Shown: positions 6,670 to 12,942 of the stretch, piece after piece
Position numbering within the stretch: position 1 is the stretch's first letter
Layout: each line of letters opens with the position of its first letter
From: Gammaproteobacteria bacterium UBA6173
Lineage (GTDB): Bacteria; Pseudomonadota; Gammaproteobacteria; Pseudomonadales; Pseudohongiellaceae
NCBI GenBank assembly: GCA_002422225.1
Contig: DITX01000178.1
Location: 4,724 to 19,102 of the forward strand
DNA length: 14,379 nucleotides
Direction of reading: 5' to 3'
Made by a program: the position numbers and the translations under genes
The notes under the pieces: model-generated
What the model was told of the DNA's origin: nothing
The model's input: only the letters and a program-made list of their open reading frames with translations
Database searches by the model: none

Positions 6670-7356
6670 TTAACCCCCTTGTACAAACTGCTTGAGCTGA
6701 TCGGCAAGGCTGCTGCAGGCATTGGCTTCCACGCGGGCGATCAGGGGGATAGGCACAAACACCGCGGGCATATAGGATTGCCCGGTGGCATCAGCACTGA
6801 TGGTGCCTACGGCGGTGGCAGACGACACATCCCAAACCCTTGCTTCAAAACTGGAATCATCTTCCCAGGATCCAAACCCAAAACAGCCGCCACCGCCAGG
6901 TCCGACCGCACAAGAAATGGAGCCCATGCGGCTGGTGGTTTCGGTTTGGCCATCCAGCCACACGATGTAACGCACACCAAAGCCCGACATGATCTCGGTA
7001 ACCATCGGTTGCGCCATCAATGCTTGCAGATCTTCGCTTCGCAGCGGCGCCGTGCGCGGCTCAAACCAGGGGAACATGGCATCCACAAACTGCTGCTCAG
7101 GAATCACATTGATTGCGTTGCTGCCGCGCGCCATGCGTTCCCCCACACACTCCACAAACTGAGCGCGGGTTTCGTAAGCAGCGCCCTGCCGCCGACCCAG
7201 AATCACTACGCTGTCTTCCGAGGTGATACCGGTCGCGCCTTGTCTGAATTCATCGATGGTGGTGGTGGTGCAGGCTTGTAACAGTACTAGGAAGCCAAGC
7301 GAGGTCATGGACTTGAACCATGCCGACAGCATTGCATGTTGAGCCTTGATGATCAT
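6670..7356 (-). CDS. Lipoprotein of unknown function, cysteine-containing
   Basis: A 228-residue lipoprotein I cannot place in a named family. The start is the ATG at 7354-7356, preceded by AGGAG at a spacing of 5; a longer frame from 7413 would run into the upstream gene. The signal peptide carries hydrophobic SLGFLVLLQAC with the lipobox Cys29, then TTTT. The mature protein begins with an alternating region including DSVVILGRR, then a helical part and EIMSGFGVRYIVWLDGQTE. A glycine stretch CAVGPGGGGCFGFGSW follows at 149-164, then a beta-like ARVWDVSSATAVGTISADATG. Besides the lipid Cys it has Cys70, 149, 158 and 214, which could form two disulfides in the periplasm. The alternating hydrophobic pattern resembles CsgG/TolB-N-type accessory lipoproteins that report a 'value', but that is weak. 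Gaps are 29 bp upstream and 4 bp downstream, so it is in the operon. Confidence 0.8.
   Translation of the reverse strand: MIIKAQHAMLSAWFKSMTSLGFLVLLQACTTTTIDEFRQGATGITSEDSVVILGRRQGAAYETRAQFVECVGERMARGSNAINVIPEQQFVDAMFPWFEPRTAPLRSEDLQALMAQPMVTEIMSGFGVRYIVWLDGQTETTSRMGSISCAVGPGGGGCFGFGSWEDDSSFEARVWDVSSATAVGTISADATGQSYMPAVFVPIPLIARVEANACSSLADQLKQFVQGG
6674..6680 (-). promoter_or_regulatory. Ribosome-binding site deciding the M48 protease start
   Basis: AAGGGGG, read on the minus strand, sits 8 bases before the ATG at 6665 and inside the last codons of the upstream lipoprotein gene. It selects the internal ATG that begins the lipoprotein signal peptide. Confidence 0.75.
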
Positions 7357-7361
7357 GCTGA

Positions 7362-7366
7362 CTCCT
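7362..7366 (-). promoter_or_regulatory. Ribosome-binding site deciding the start of the second lipoprotein
   Basis: AGGAG, read on the minus strand, lies 5 bases before the ATG at 7356. It supports this start over an in-frame start 57 bases upstream. Confidence 0.7.
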
Positions 7367-7385
7367 GCTGAAAAAGTGTTAAGCG

Positions 7386-8075
7386 CTATTGCGATAACCG
7401 GCGTTGCAACCAATCTCTTACATCCGGCACACCGGTAAATCCTAATGAAAAATTCGATGCCAGGTCCCGCAGCGCAGCAACAGCCGCATCGTTGATGCCG
7501 CGCTCGGCGGTATTGAACGATGAGGCAGTAGCCTTGCCATAGGCAGTCATCACCCAGTCTGCTATATACGAACCATCAGCACCGGTCAGACGCATGTTGT
7601 AGCGCACCCAAACCTCATAAGAATCCAGCCTAGTTTTTTGGGGCATGCCGAGCTGAAATTCATTGATGCGCGGTACAAACACCGCATCTACACCCCGCGC
7701 AGCAGCCTCTTCCAATGAATCAAGGACTACAACCCGCTCAAACATGGCGGGCAACACCGTGTTAAATAACACCTCATGAGTGTCACCTGAAGACACCAGA
7801 TATTCTTCTTCACCACGATCACTCAGTTCGGTATATACAAAATCACTGAGGCCTTCGCCGTAATAAACGCCCAGCACCAAGGGAATCGCGGGAATGTTGG
7901 GGCGCGGATAACTGCCTTGTACATTCACAGTACGCGCGGCGCAGGACGCCAGACAAAGCAAAATCAACAAACTGAGCAGCGCGCGTCTGAGATCACCCAA
8001 TTGAAAACAACATTTCATCATCGTTACATCGGTTGTTGCGGCGGCGCGTTTACCTGTCACTGTGCAATTGCTCAC
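7386..8075 (-). CDS. Lipoprotein of unknown function
   Basis: A lipoprotein of up to 229 residues with no family I can name. The start is uncertain. A GTG at 8073-8075 has an excellent AGGAG 6 bases upstream, but gives a long polar N-region before the signal peptide. An ATG pair at 8016-8021 gives a compact signal peptide (MMKCCFQLGDLRRALLSLLILLCLASC) but has no clear ribosome-binding site. In either case the lipobox is LASC. The mature part contains LVLGVYYGEGLSDFVYTE, a helix HEVLFNTVLPAMFERVVVL, GVDAVFVPRINEFQLGMP, then a beta region (YEVWVRYNMRLTGADGSYIADWVMTAYG) and a final helix. This pattern (helix, 'must be reported' Asp-Ala-Val-Phe-Val-Pro strand, mixed sheet) is like small outer-membrane accessory lipoproteins of the YajG/LpoB/CsgG-N kind, a tentative structural guess. 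It sits 47 bp after the VWA gene and 29 bp before the next lipoprotein. Confidence 0.75.
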   Translation of the reverse strand: MSNCTVTGKRAAATTDVTMMKCCFQLGDLRRALLSLLILLCLASCAARTVNVQGSYPRPNIPAIPLVLGVYYGEGLSDFVYTELSDRGEEEYLVSSGDTHEVLFNTVLPAMFERVVVLDSLEEAAARGVDAVFVPRINEFQLGMPQKTRLDSYEVWVRYNMRLTGADGSYIADWVMTAYGKATASSFNTAERGINDAAVAALRDLASNFSLGFTGVPDVRDWLQRRLSQ

Positions 8076-8081
8076 CAAACA

Positions 8082-8086
8082 CTCCT
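8082..8086 (-). promoter_or_regulatory. Ribosome-binding site supporting a GTG start
   Basis: AGGAG, read on the minus strand, lies 6 bases before the GTG at 8075 and 3 before a TTG at 8078. It is the only good Shine-Dalgarno sequence near this gene's 5' end and favours initiation upstream of the ATG at 8021. Confidence 0.55.
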
Positions 8087-8126
8087 GTTGTACTTGTTAA
8101 TTCCGCCGTGGCTTTGTTACGCACGT

Positions 8127-9140
8127 TTATTCGTATGAGTTCAGGCCAACAAAACTGCCACCGTTACGCTCTGCCAGTTCGCGCATCAGATTGGCAAACC
8201 GATAAAGACTGTTCTGATATCTGGGGTCAAGATCAAACAATACCGGAAATCCCACCGCGTGAATACGTACCAGACGACTTCCCTGAGCGTCGGGCTGATT
8301 TATTCGATCAACGGTTTCCACCACGCGTGTAATAGAACCTCCTGGCTGAAAATCGTCACCAAACACATAAATACTGACTTTTTGTCCTGGCGCATAAAAC
8401 GTGCTAATCGCTCGGGTAATACCTTCCACCGGACTACTGTTGCTGAACGGTGCCCAATTGCGCAAGGTGCTGATAATTGCCTGCCTGCGCGCAGGCGTAT
8501 CAGGAATCCACTGATTGCGATACGCCGGGAACATATAGTCGCCCATATCGTTCATCACCTGAATGCCTTTGACCTCCGGATAAATATCCAGCACCTCTGT
8601 GATCATGGACAATACCCGTGGCCATGCGTTGTAAAACATGCTGCCCGAGGTATCAATAATAAAAATGATGTACTCACTGTCGACCGGTACACCACCAATC
8701 ACGTTGTTGGTACGGGTAAATTCGCTGCCCAACAAGCGCTGCATTTCCGCCGTTAATGACTGACGCGCGATAGCAAGCCGGTTTTCCTCCTCGACACGTT
8801 CGTCCGCCATTTCATTGGAGGTTTGATAACGCCCCTGAATGCTGGACATTTCCTGCTGCAAGCGAGCGATCCTGTCTCTGTATGCAGACAACTGTTCTCG
8901 CCTGGCGTTCAGGTCACGATTCAAAATAGTGGTTTCACCACGAATCTCAAACAAGGTTTCCTGTAAGGCTGCAATCGGTTGATCCAACTGAATATCAGAG
9001 TACTCAAGGGTTACCGGATCAGAACTTTCCGTAATCAACAACAACAGAATCATGGCGCCAAACCCGCAGGAAATGACGTCGAGAAAGGCGATTGTTGATC
9101 CTCCGCTGCCTTCGCGCTGCTTTTTCTCGCCCAGTGCCAT
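8127..9140 (-). CDS. Membrane-anchored VWA-domain protein with ExbD/TolR-like transmembrane segment (paralogue 1)
   Basis: A 337-residue protein. A short basic cytoplasmic N-terminus is followed by one membrane segment, FLDVISCGFGAMILLLLI (19-36), with an Asp at its entry. A long heptad-rich coiled coil lies at ~55-140 (ETLFEIRGETTILNRDLNAR and following). A VWA domain then runs from ~155 to the end. The MIDAS motif is intact, DTSGSM at 163-168. The second MIDAS position falls around SSPVEG (235-240, Ser rather than the common Thr), and VFGDDF (259-264) supplies the third acidic site. VWA domains bind protein partners through a metal ion. The topology (N-in, one helix, periplasmic C-terminus) matches ExbD/TolR, but the usual small C-terminal domain is replaced by coiled coil plus VWA. 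GGAG precedes the ATG at ~10 bases. It lies 55 bp after its paralogue and in the same operon as a TolQ-like subunit. Partner and cargo are unknown. Confidence 0.85.
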   Translation of the reverse strand: MALGEKKQREGSGGSTIAFLDVISCGFGAMILLLLITESSDPVTLEYSDIQLDQPIAALQETLFEIRGETTILNRDLNARREQLSAYRDRIARLQQEMSSIQGRYQTSNEMADERVEEENRLAIARQSLTAEMQRLLGSEFTRTNNVIGGVPVDSEYIIFIIDTSGSMFYNAWPRVLSMITEVLDIYPEVKGIQVMNDMGDYMFPAYRNQWIPDTPARRQAIISTLRNWAPFSNSSPVEGITRAISTFYAPGQKVSIYVFGDDFQPGGSITRVVETVDRINQPDAQGSRLVRIHAVGFPVLFDLDPRYQNSLYRFANLMRELAERNGGSFVGLNSYE

Positions 9141-9195
9141 TATTGATACGCTCCCTTAACAGACCGTTTGGCTTGATACTTTATTGTCAGCACCG

Positions 9196-10293
9196 TCATG
9201 GCCAGTCACGTGACGGTGTAATAAACGAACCACCACTGCTCAGTGCCAACTGCCAGAATGCTGCTGACGATGCCGGATCTCCTTCCATCGGCAACAAAAT
9301 GGTGTTCACCGGAATGTTTCTTGGCAGGGCCTCCAGTGCGTCGCTGAATAATCTCAAGCGATCGCGCGGCGAAATTGTGCTAGCGCTGGATGGCCGACTG
9401 CCTTGTGTCGGCAAACTGTCCGTGATGATGTAGACATTATCAGGACGTGGTGACATGGCCGCAATGGCGCGAAACGCTGCTTCCAGATTGTTTCCACCAC
9501 CTGCGCTGATCAGCTTCAGTCGGCGGATGACTTCGTTGAGCTCATCCTGATCCGCCACTTCCAGCCATTCTTCGCCTCTTTCCTCCAGCACTGGCGAGAC
9601 TGACTCGGAAAACGTCATCACCTGGTACTGGCTAACCAGCGGCAACTGGCTGCTGATCCACTCCACAATCCGCACGGCACGCTGCCATTTGGGGGCATTT
9701 CGTTTAACCTCGTCGGACATGTTGCGGGTGCGAATGATGTTCACCAGTGTGTCATCAAGCATGCTTGCAGAACTATCCAGCAAAATCAGGATACGGTTGC
9801 CACCCAGAAACATGCCGGTCAGATATTGCCGATCACCGTCACCCATAAATTCCCGGCTGCTGGTGCCACGCTCTTCCGCCGCGCTGGCTTGCAACCTGAG
9901 CAACTCCTCTTCCATGGCTTTGATATCTGCGCGCAGCTGCTCCAAACTTTCTTCCGTTGCCATGGAGTCACCTTCCATCGCCGCCAGCTGAGACATCAAC
10001 TCATCAAAATCACTTTGAATGCGATCTGCCAAACCTTGCGCTTCAACAACTTCAAGGCTGACCTGATTCAAAGTATTGCGCACCTGAAACAGATTTTCCT
10101 CGCCTTCGCGCACATCCACTTCAAGCATGGCCACTTCAGCACTCAACAATGGATCATTGCGGGTTCGCGCTTCAGTGACGTTATGGTCAATGATCAGAAA
10201 CAATAAAATCGCCGCACCAAATCCACAGGACATTACGTCCAGAAATGCCAGACTGATCGGATCAAAATTGCTGCGCGACTTTTTCTTAGCCAT
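9196..10293 (-). CDS. Membrane-anchored VWA-domain protein with ExbD/TolR-like transmembrane segment (paralogue 2)
   Basis: A 365-residue paralogue of the next gene. The basic start MAKKKSRSNFDP leads into the segment FLDVMSCGFGAAILLFLI (17-34), nearly the same as in paralogue 1. An acidic coiled coil follows at ~52-140 (EVDVREGEENLFQVRNTLNQ, then EESLEQLRADIKAMEEELLR). The VWA domain begins with ILILLDSSASM, giving DSSAS at 173-177 (a full DxSxS MIDAS). The second MIDAS element is in the GGGNNLEAA region (265-273), with Asn where Thr is usual, and the third is ITDS (290-293). The C-terminus ends SGGSFITPSRDWP, close to GGSFVGLN in the paralogue. The ATG overlaps the previous gene's stop by 8 bp (ATGGCTAA), so the two are translationally coupled. 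The coiled coil may mediate dimerisation with itself or with paralogue 1, as ExbD/TolR form dimers; that is inference. Confidence 0.85.
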   Translation of the reverse strand: MAKKKSRSNFDPISLAFLDVMSCGFGAAILLFLIIDHNVTEARTRNDPLLSAEVAMLEVDVREGEENLFQVRNTLNQVSLEVVEAQGLADRIQSDFDELMSQLAAMEGDSMATEESLEQLRADIKAMEEELLRLQASAAEERGTSSREFMGDGDRQYLTGMFLGGNRILILLDSSASMLDDTLVNIIRTRNMSDEVKRNAPKWQRAVRIVEWISSQLPLVSQYQVMTFSESVSPVLEERGEEWLEVADQDELNEVIRRLKLISAGGGNNLEAAFRAIAAMSPRPDNVYIITDSLPTQGSRPSSASTISPRDRLRLFSDALEALPRNIPVNTILLPMEGDPASSAAFWQLALSSGGSFITPSRDWP

Positions 10294-11689
10294 GAGCAGC
10301 CCCGATGCCTAACACACGGATACACTGCATGCCATTCACCACACCAGCGGCACCAATCTGGTCGCCTGTCTGCAGACTGATACGTTCACTCACTGGTTTT
10401 TCATTCACCGTGATGCTCTCGGTATCTGCCGTCAAGATGATGTGCTTGTCCTGTAAATCAATCATAAACAGACGCTGTTGTGTGCCATTAAGCGCCAGCG
10501 CAGATGACGGCGAGGCAAGTACAAGACCCCGCTCAACTTGATGGTACACGGCTACTGGTAATGGCCATGCAACACCGTCATGCAATAAGTGTGTGGGAGA
10601 AGTGGCAGGCGCCTTTGATTGAGTGAGGCCAATATTTGCCGTCGGCGAAACAGGCGATTGATTGCGCTCACTGCGCACAGCGTCAATCGCAAGTGCATTC
10701 AAAAATGGCACTGTGTTGTTTTGATTTGTACTCTGAGTCGCCGCATTCGCAGCCACCCGCAGACACATCTCAGCCAACTGTTCCGGGCTGACACTGTGAT
10801 GGATCGCCTGCAGACAGTCTTGCAGCCCAGGGATCAATGCTGCCCGATCCGACAATAACACCGGCATCGAGCCTGACGTGATGATGCGCGCCGCGTGCTG
10901 TGCAAGCTTTTGGAAAACTGGCTCCAGTGCGTCCAGTACATCACTAAGGCTGATGCGGGCTTGTACGGTGTTTTTATCAGTGTGAATACGTGCAATCAGT
11001 TCCTGTTCACCCGACTGAAAATGCTGTAGCCACTGCGCAATCTGATTATAGAGTTGTTGCTCCCACGCGGCGCTGTGCTGGGGGTTGAATCGCGACTGCG
11101 CCACAAATGCGTCGGTAGCGGTTTGTACCAGAATATTGGAAATAGCCGTCCAGCCTGCCCCAAGCACCACACTGACTGCGTCACGCCGCACCGATACCCC
11201 ATCCGCTTGCAGGCGCGTCAGACTGATTTGGTGCAGCTGAACATCAACGTACAGCAGCTCAGCACCCGCCGCTAACTGATGGCTGGCACTGACCAGGGCG
11301 GCATCCATCATGGCAACCGGCGTAAACGGGCTATGCTTGAGCACACCGGTCAACACGGCCAGTTGTTCGCGACTGAAACTGGCGGGTACCGCAATCACAA
11401 TTTCGCCTTCAAATCCACTTTCCTGGGCAAGATGCATCAAGTGCCCATGTGCCACATCCGCATAATGGCGATAATGAGCCACCGGCCGGGTTAACGGTGT
11501 CATGCCCAGTCGGTACCAGAACTCATTGTTGGTGCCCAAGGGGTTCAGGCGACTCTGCTCTGCAGCCTGCTGACCAAACTGTATGTGTTTGCCATTGACC
11601 ACCACGTAACCCGGGCTGCTGAACATCAAGCCGTTATGGTTGTACAAACCCAACTGATGGTCATTCAGCTCCAGAACTGCTCTGTTCAT
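10286..11689 (-). CDS. Actin/Hsp70-like (ASKHA) protein with C-terminal FHA-like domain
   Basis: A 467-residue protein with no signal peptide, so cytoplasmic. Residues ~1-315 look like a degenerate actin/Hsp70 (ASKHA) fold: AVLELNDHQLGLY at 4-16 in the phosphate-1 position, IVIAVPASFSREQL at 97-110 (compare VITVPAxFxxxQR of Hsp70), LLYVDVQLHQISLTRL at 145-160 in the phosphate-2 position, and SMPVLLSDRAALIPGLQDCL at 274-293 in the adenosine position. The glycine-rich phosphate and adenosine signatures are largely lost (VDVQLHQ rather than DLGGGT; LLSDRA rather than GGSSR), so nucleotide hydrolysis is doubtful. A ~50-residue Thr/Ser/Asn-rich linker follows. Residues ~375-462 are beta-rich, and ITVNEKPVSERISLQTGDQI resembles the last strands of an FHA (phosphothreonine-binding) domain. 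It overlaps the TolQ-like gene by 4 bp and the VWA gene by 8 bp. Likely a cytoplasmic regulatory or assembly platform for the membrane machine; fold call moderate, function inferred. Confidence 0.7.
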   Translation of the reverse strand: MNRAVLELNDHQLGLYNHNGLMFSSPGYVVVNGKHIQFGQQAAEQSRLNPLGTNNEFWYRLGMTPLTRPVAHYRHYADVAHGHLMHLAQESGFEGEIVIAVPASFSREQLAVLTGVLKHSPFTPVAMMDAALVSASHQLAAGAELLYVDVQLHQISLTRLQADGVSVRRDAVSVVLGAGWTAISNILVQTATDAFVAQSRFNPQHSAAWEQQLYNQIAQWLQHFQSGEQELIARIHTDKNTVQARISLSDVLDALEPVFQKLAQHAARIITSGSMPVLLSDRAALIPGLQDCLQAIHHSVSPEQLAEMCLRVAANAATQSTNQNNTVPFLNALAIDAVRSERNQSPVSPTANIGLTQSKAPATSPTHLLHDGVAWPLPVAVYHQVERGLVLASPSSALALNGTQQRLFMIDLQDKHIILTADTESITVNEKPVSERISLQTGDQIGAAGVVNGMQCIRVLGIGAAHG

Positions 11690-12546
11690 ACCGGCAACAC
11701 CTGCTGTTCGTCATTGCTCTGCCATAGACCGGCACGCGAACCCGCCCGCTCTGGCACCTGCAGGTAAGCAATCAAATGATCATTGCAGTAATTCTCAGAA
11801 TCCAGCACTAGACGGTCCTGAATCAACGACAACTGGTGCAACAGAAACATCAGCATAATGCTGGTGACCAGCGCAACAAAGGTTGAATTGAAGGCCACAC
11901 CCAGGCTCATGGTGACCCCCATGATGTCACCGTTAACGGCTTGCTGGGCTTGTCCAAGGGCCGTACCGATGCCGCGTACCGTACCCAAAAATCCTATAGA
12001 GGGAATGGCCCAGGCGATGTAGCGAACAATGGTCAGCTCACTTTCCAAGCGATCTGATTCGCTTTCGCAGACGCCGCGTACGGTAGCTGCGGCATCCTGC
12101 ACGCTGCGTGTCGTTCCAAAGCGATGTAAACCCGATAGCAAGGCGCGCGGTAGCAAAAATAGCTGTTCATGTGCAGGCAGGGCCTGTACCGGGCGCGCAA
12201 ACTGGCGGGCATCTTCGGGCAGGATACTGGTGCCCGCCGACACCTGCAGTAGCTCACGCTCGAGCAACGCCCGTTCTTTCATGGTACGTGAGGCTTTCAT
12301 ACCAATAATGATCATTGCCCAAAAAAACAGGATGATGCAGGTTTCCTGTTCAAAATCGCGTATGACCACATAGATCGATTGATCGGGCACGTAACTCTCA
12401 TCGGCCTGTTGCATGGCGGCCTGTTGTTCCAGAATGATGTCGGCGTTTGGCCGGATCACCGCAACATACACGGCATGCACAATAATAATGACTATCACCA
12501 GTGCAAACAGTTGGTAGATGACTTCCGAAAGGTACTTGTGTTTCAT
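11686..12546 (-). CDS. MotA/TolQ/ExbB-family proton-channel subunit
   Basis: A 286-residue inner-membrane protein of the family that conducts protons to drive TolR/ExbD/MotB-like partners. The first membrane segment is at ~10-31 (YQLFALVIVIIIVHAVYVAV). After a periplasmic loop comes a second at ~70-84 (CIILFFWAMIIIGM), then a large cytoplasmic region (85-172). The paired C-terminal helices carry the family signature: WAIPSIGFLGTVRGIGTAL (179-197) and MGVTMSLGVAFNSTFVALVTSI (209-230). Thr189 (GFLGT) and Thr222 (NSTFVA) are where the proton-path residues of TolQ/ExbB lie. The ATG follows AGGA at ~8 bases. It ends with a 4-bp ATGA overlap into the ASKHA/FHA gene. No separate ExbD/TolR gene is present. 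The two VWA proteins with Asp-containing membrane segments further along are the best candidates for that role. Confidence 0.9.
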   Translation of the reverse strand: MKHKYLSEVIYQLFALVIVIIIVHAVYVAVIRPNADIILEQQAAMQQADESYVPDQSIYVVIRDFEQETCIILFFWAMIIIGMKASRTMKERALLERELLQVSAGTSILPEDARQFARPVQALPAHEQLFLLPRALLSGLHRFGTTRSVQDAAATVRGVCESESDRLESELTIVRYIAWAIPSIGFLGTVRGIGTALGQAQQAVNGDIMGVTMSLGVAFNSTFVALVTSIMLMFLLHQLSLIQDRLVLDSENYCNDHLIAYLQVPERAGSRAGLWQSNDEQQVLPV

Positions 12547-12619
12547 GCCTTACTTCCTGCCCTGCGGCGCCATGTGCCGCCTGTTTGTTTGGATTGTTTA
12601 TGTCGGCTGCTGTGTTGCC

Positions 12620-12940
12620 TCAAATATCGACCGGGAAAGACACCCCCAGATCCTGCGAAATCTGTTCTGTAGGAATAAAGCGGCCCGTGCTGCGCGCCCC
12701 TGGCTGAATCGGTTGACTGTCGATGTCTGGCAACGATTGTTCTGGCGCCTGCTCGGCGCTGTCATCCCCGGAAGGTGCTGCCTGGCTTTGTTCCTGTTCT
12801 TGATCGTCTCCAGTAACCGGCTGCTGAGTCTGCGTCTGATCTTGTGATGCAGCCTGAGCATACAAGGATACTGTGTATGCGGCTGTGATGACTGTCATGA
12901 TTACCAGCAGGTTCTGAACAAACTGTTTGAATCGCTTCAT
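12620..12940 (-). CDS. Small exported Gln/Glu/Asp-rich protein of unknown function
   Basis: A 106-residue protein not assigned to a family. The start is the ATG at 12938-12940, with GGGGA at a spacing of 7; a TTG two codons upstream is less likely and overlaps the previous stop. The N-terminus MKRFKQFVQNLLVIMTVITAAYTVSLYAQAAS is a signal peptide (possible AQA cleavage near 30) or a single anchor. The middle (~30-75) is low complexity: Gln, Glu, Asp, Ser and Pro (QDQTQTQQPVTGDDQEQEQS), so probably disordered. The last ~25 residues, TGRFIPTEQISQDLGVSF plus PVDI, look ordered and constrained and could be a docking peptide. It starts 2 bp after the PEGA/SUMF gene and precedes the TolQ-like gene by 73 bp, so it is in the operon. 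Confidence 0.75.
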   Translation of the reverse strand: MKRFKQFVQNLLVIMTVITAAYTVSLYAQAASQDQTQTQQPVTGDDQEQEQSQAAPSGDDSAEQAPEQSLPDIDSQPIQPGARSTGRFIPTEQISQDLGVSFPVDI

Positions 12941-12942
12941 GC

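Noticed and set aside
11686..12546. Tol-Pal or TonB-ExbB-ExbD operon
   Set aside because: No TolR, TolA, TolB, Pal, TonB or separate ExbD gene is adjacent. The neighbours are VWA, FHA-like and SUMF proteins instead.
12564..12580. GCGGC/GCCGC inverted repeat upstream of the TolQ-like gene
   Set aside because: Only 5 bp of stem with a 7-base loop and no T-run. Too weak to call a terminator or attenuator, although it sits in one of the longer gaps of the operon.
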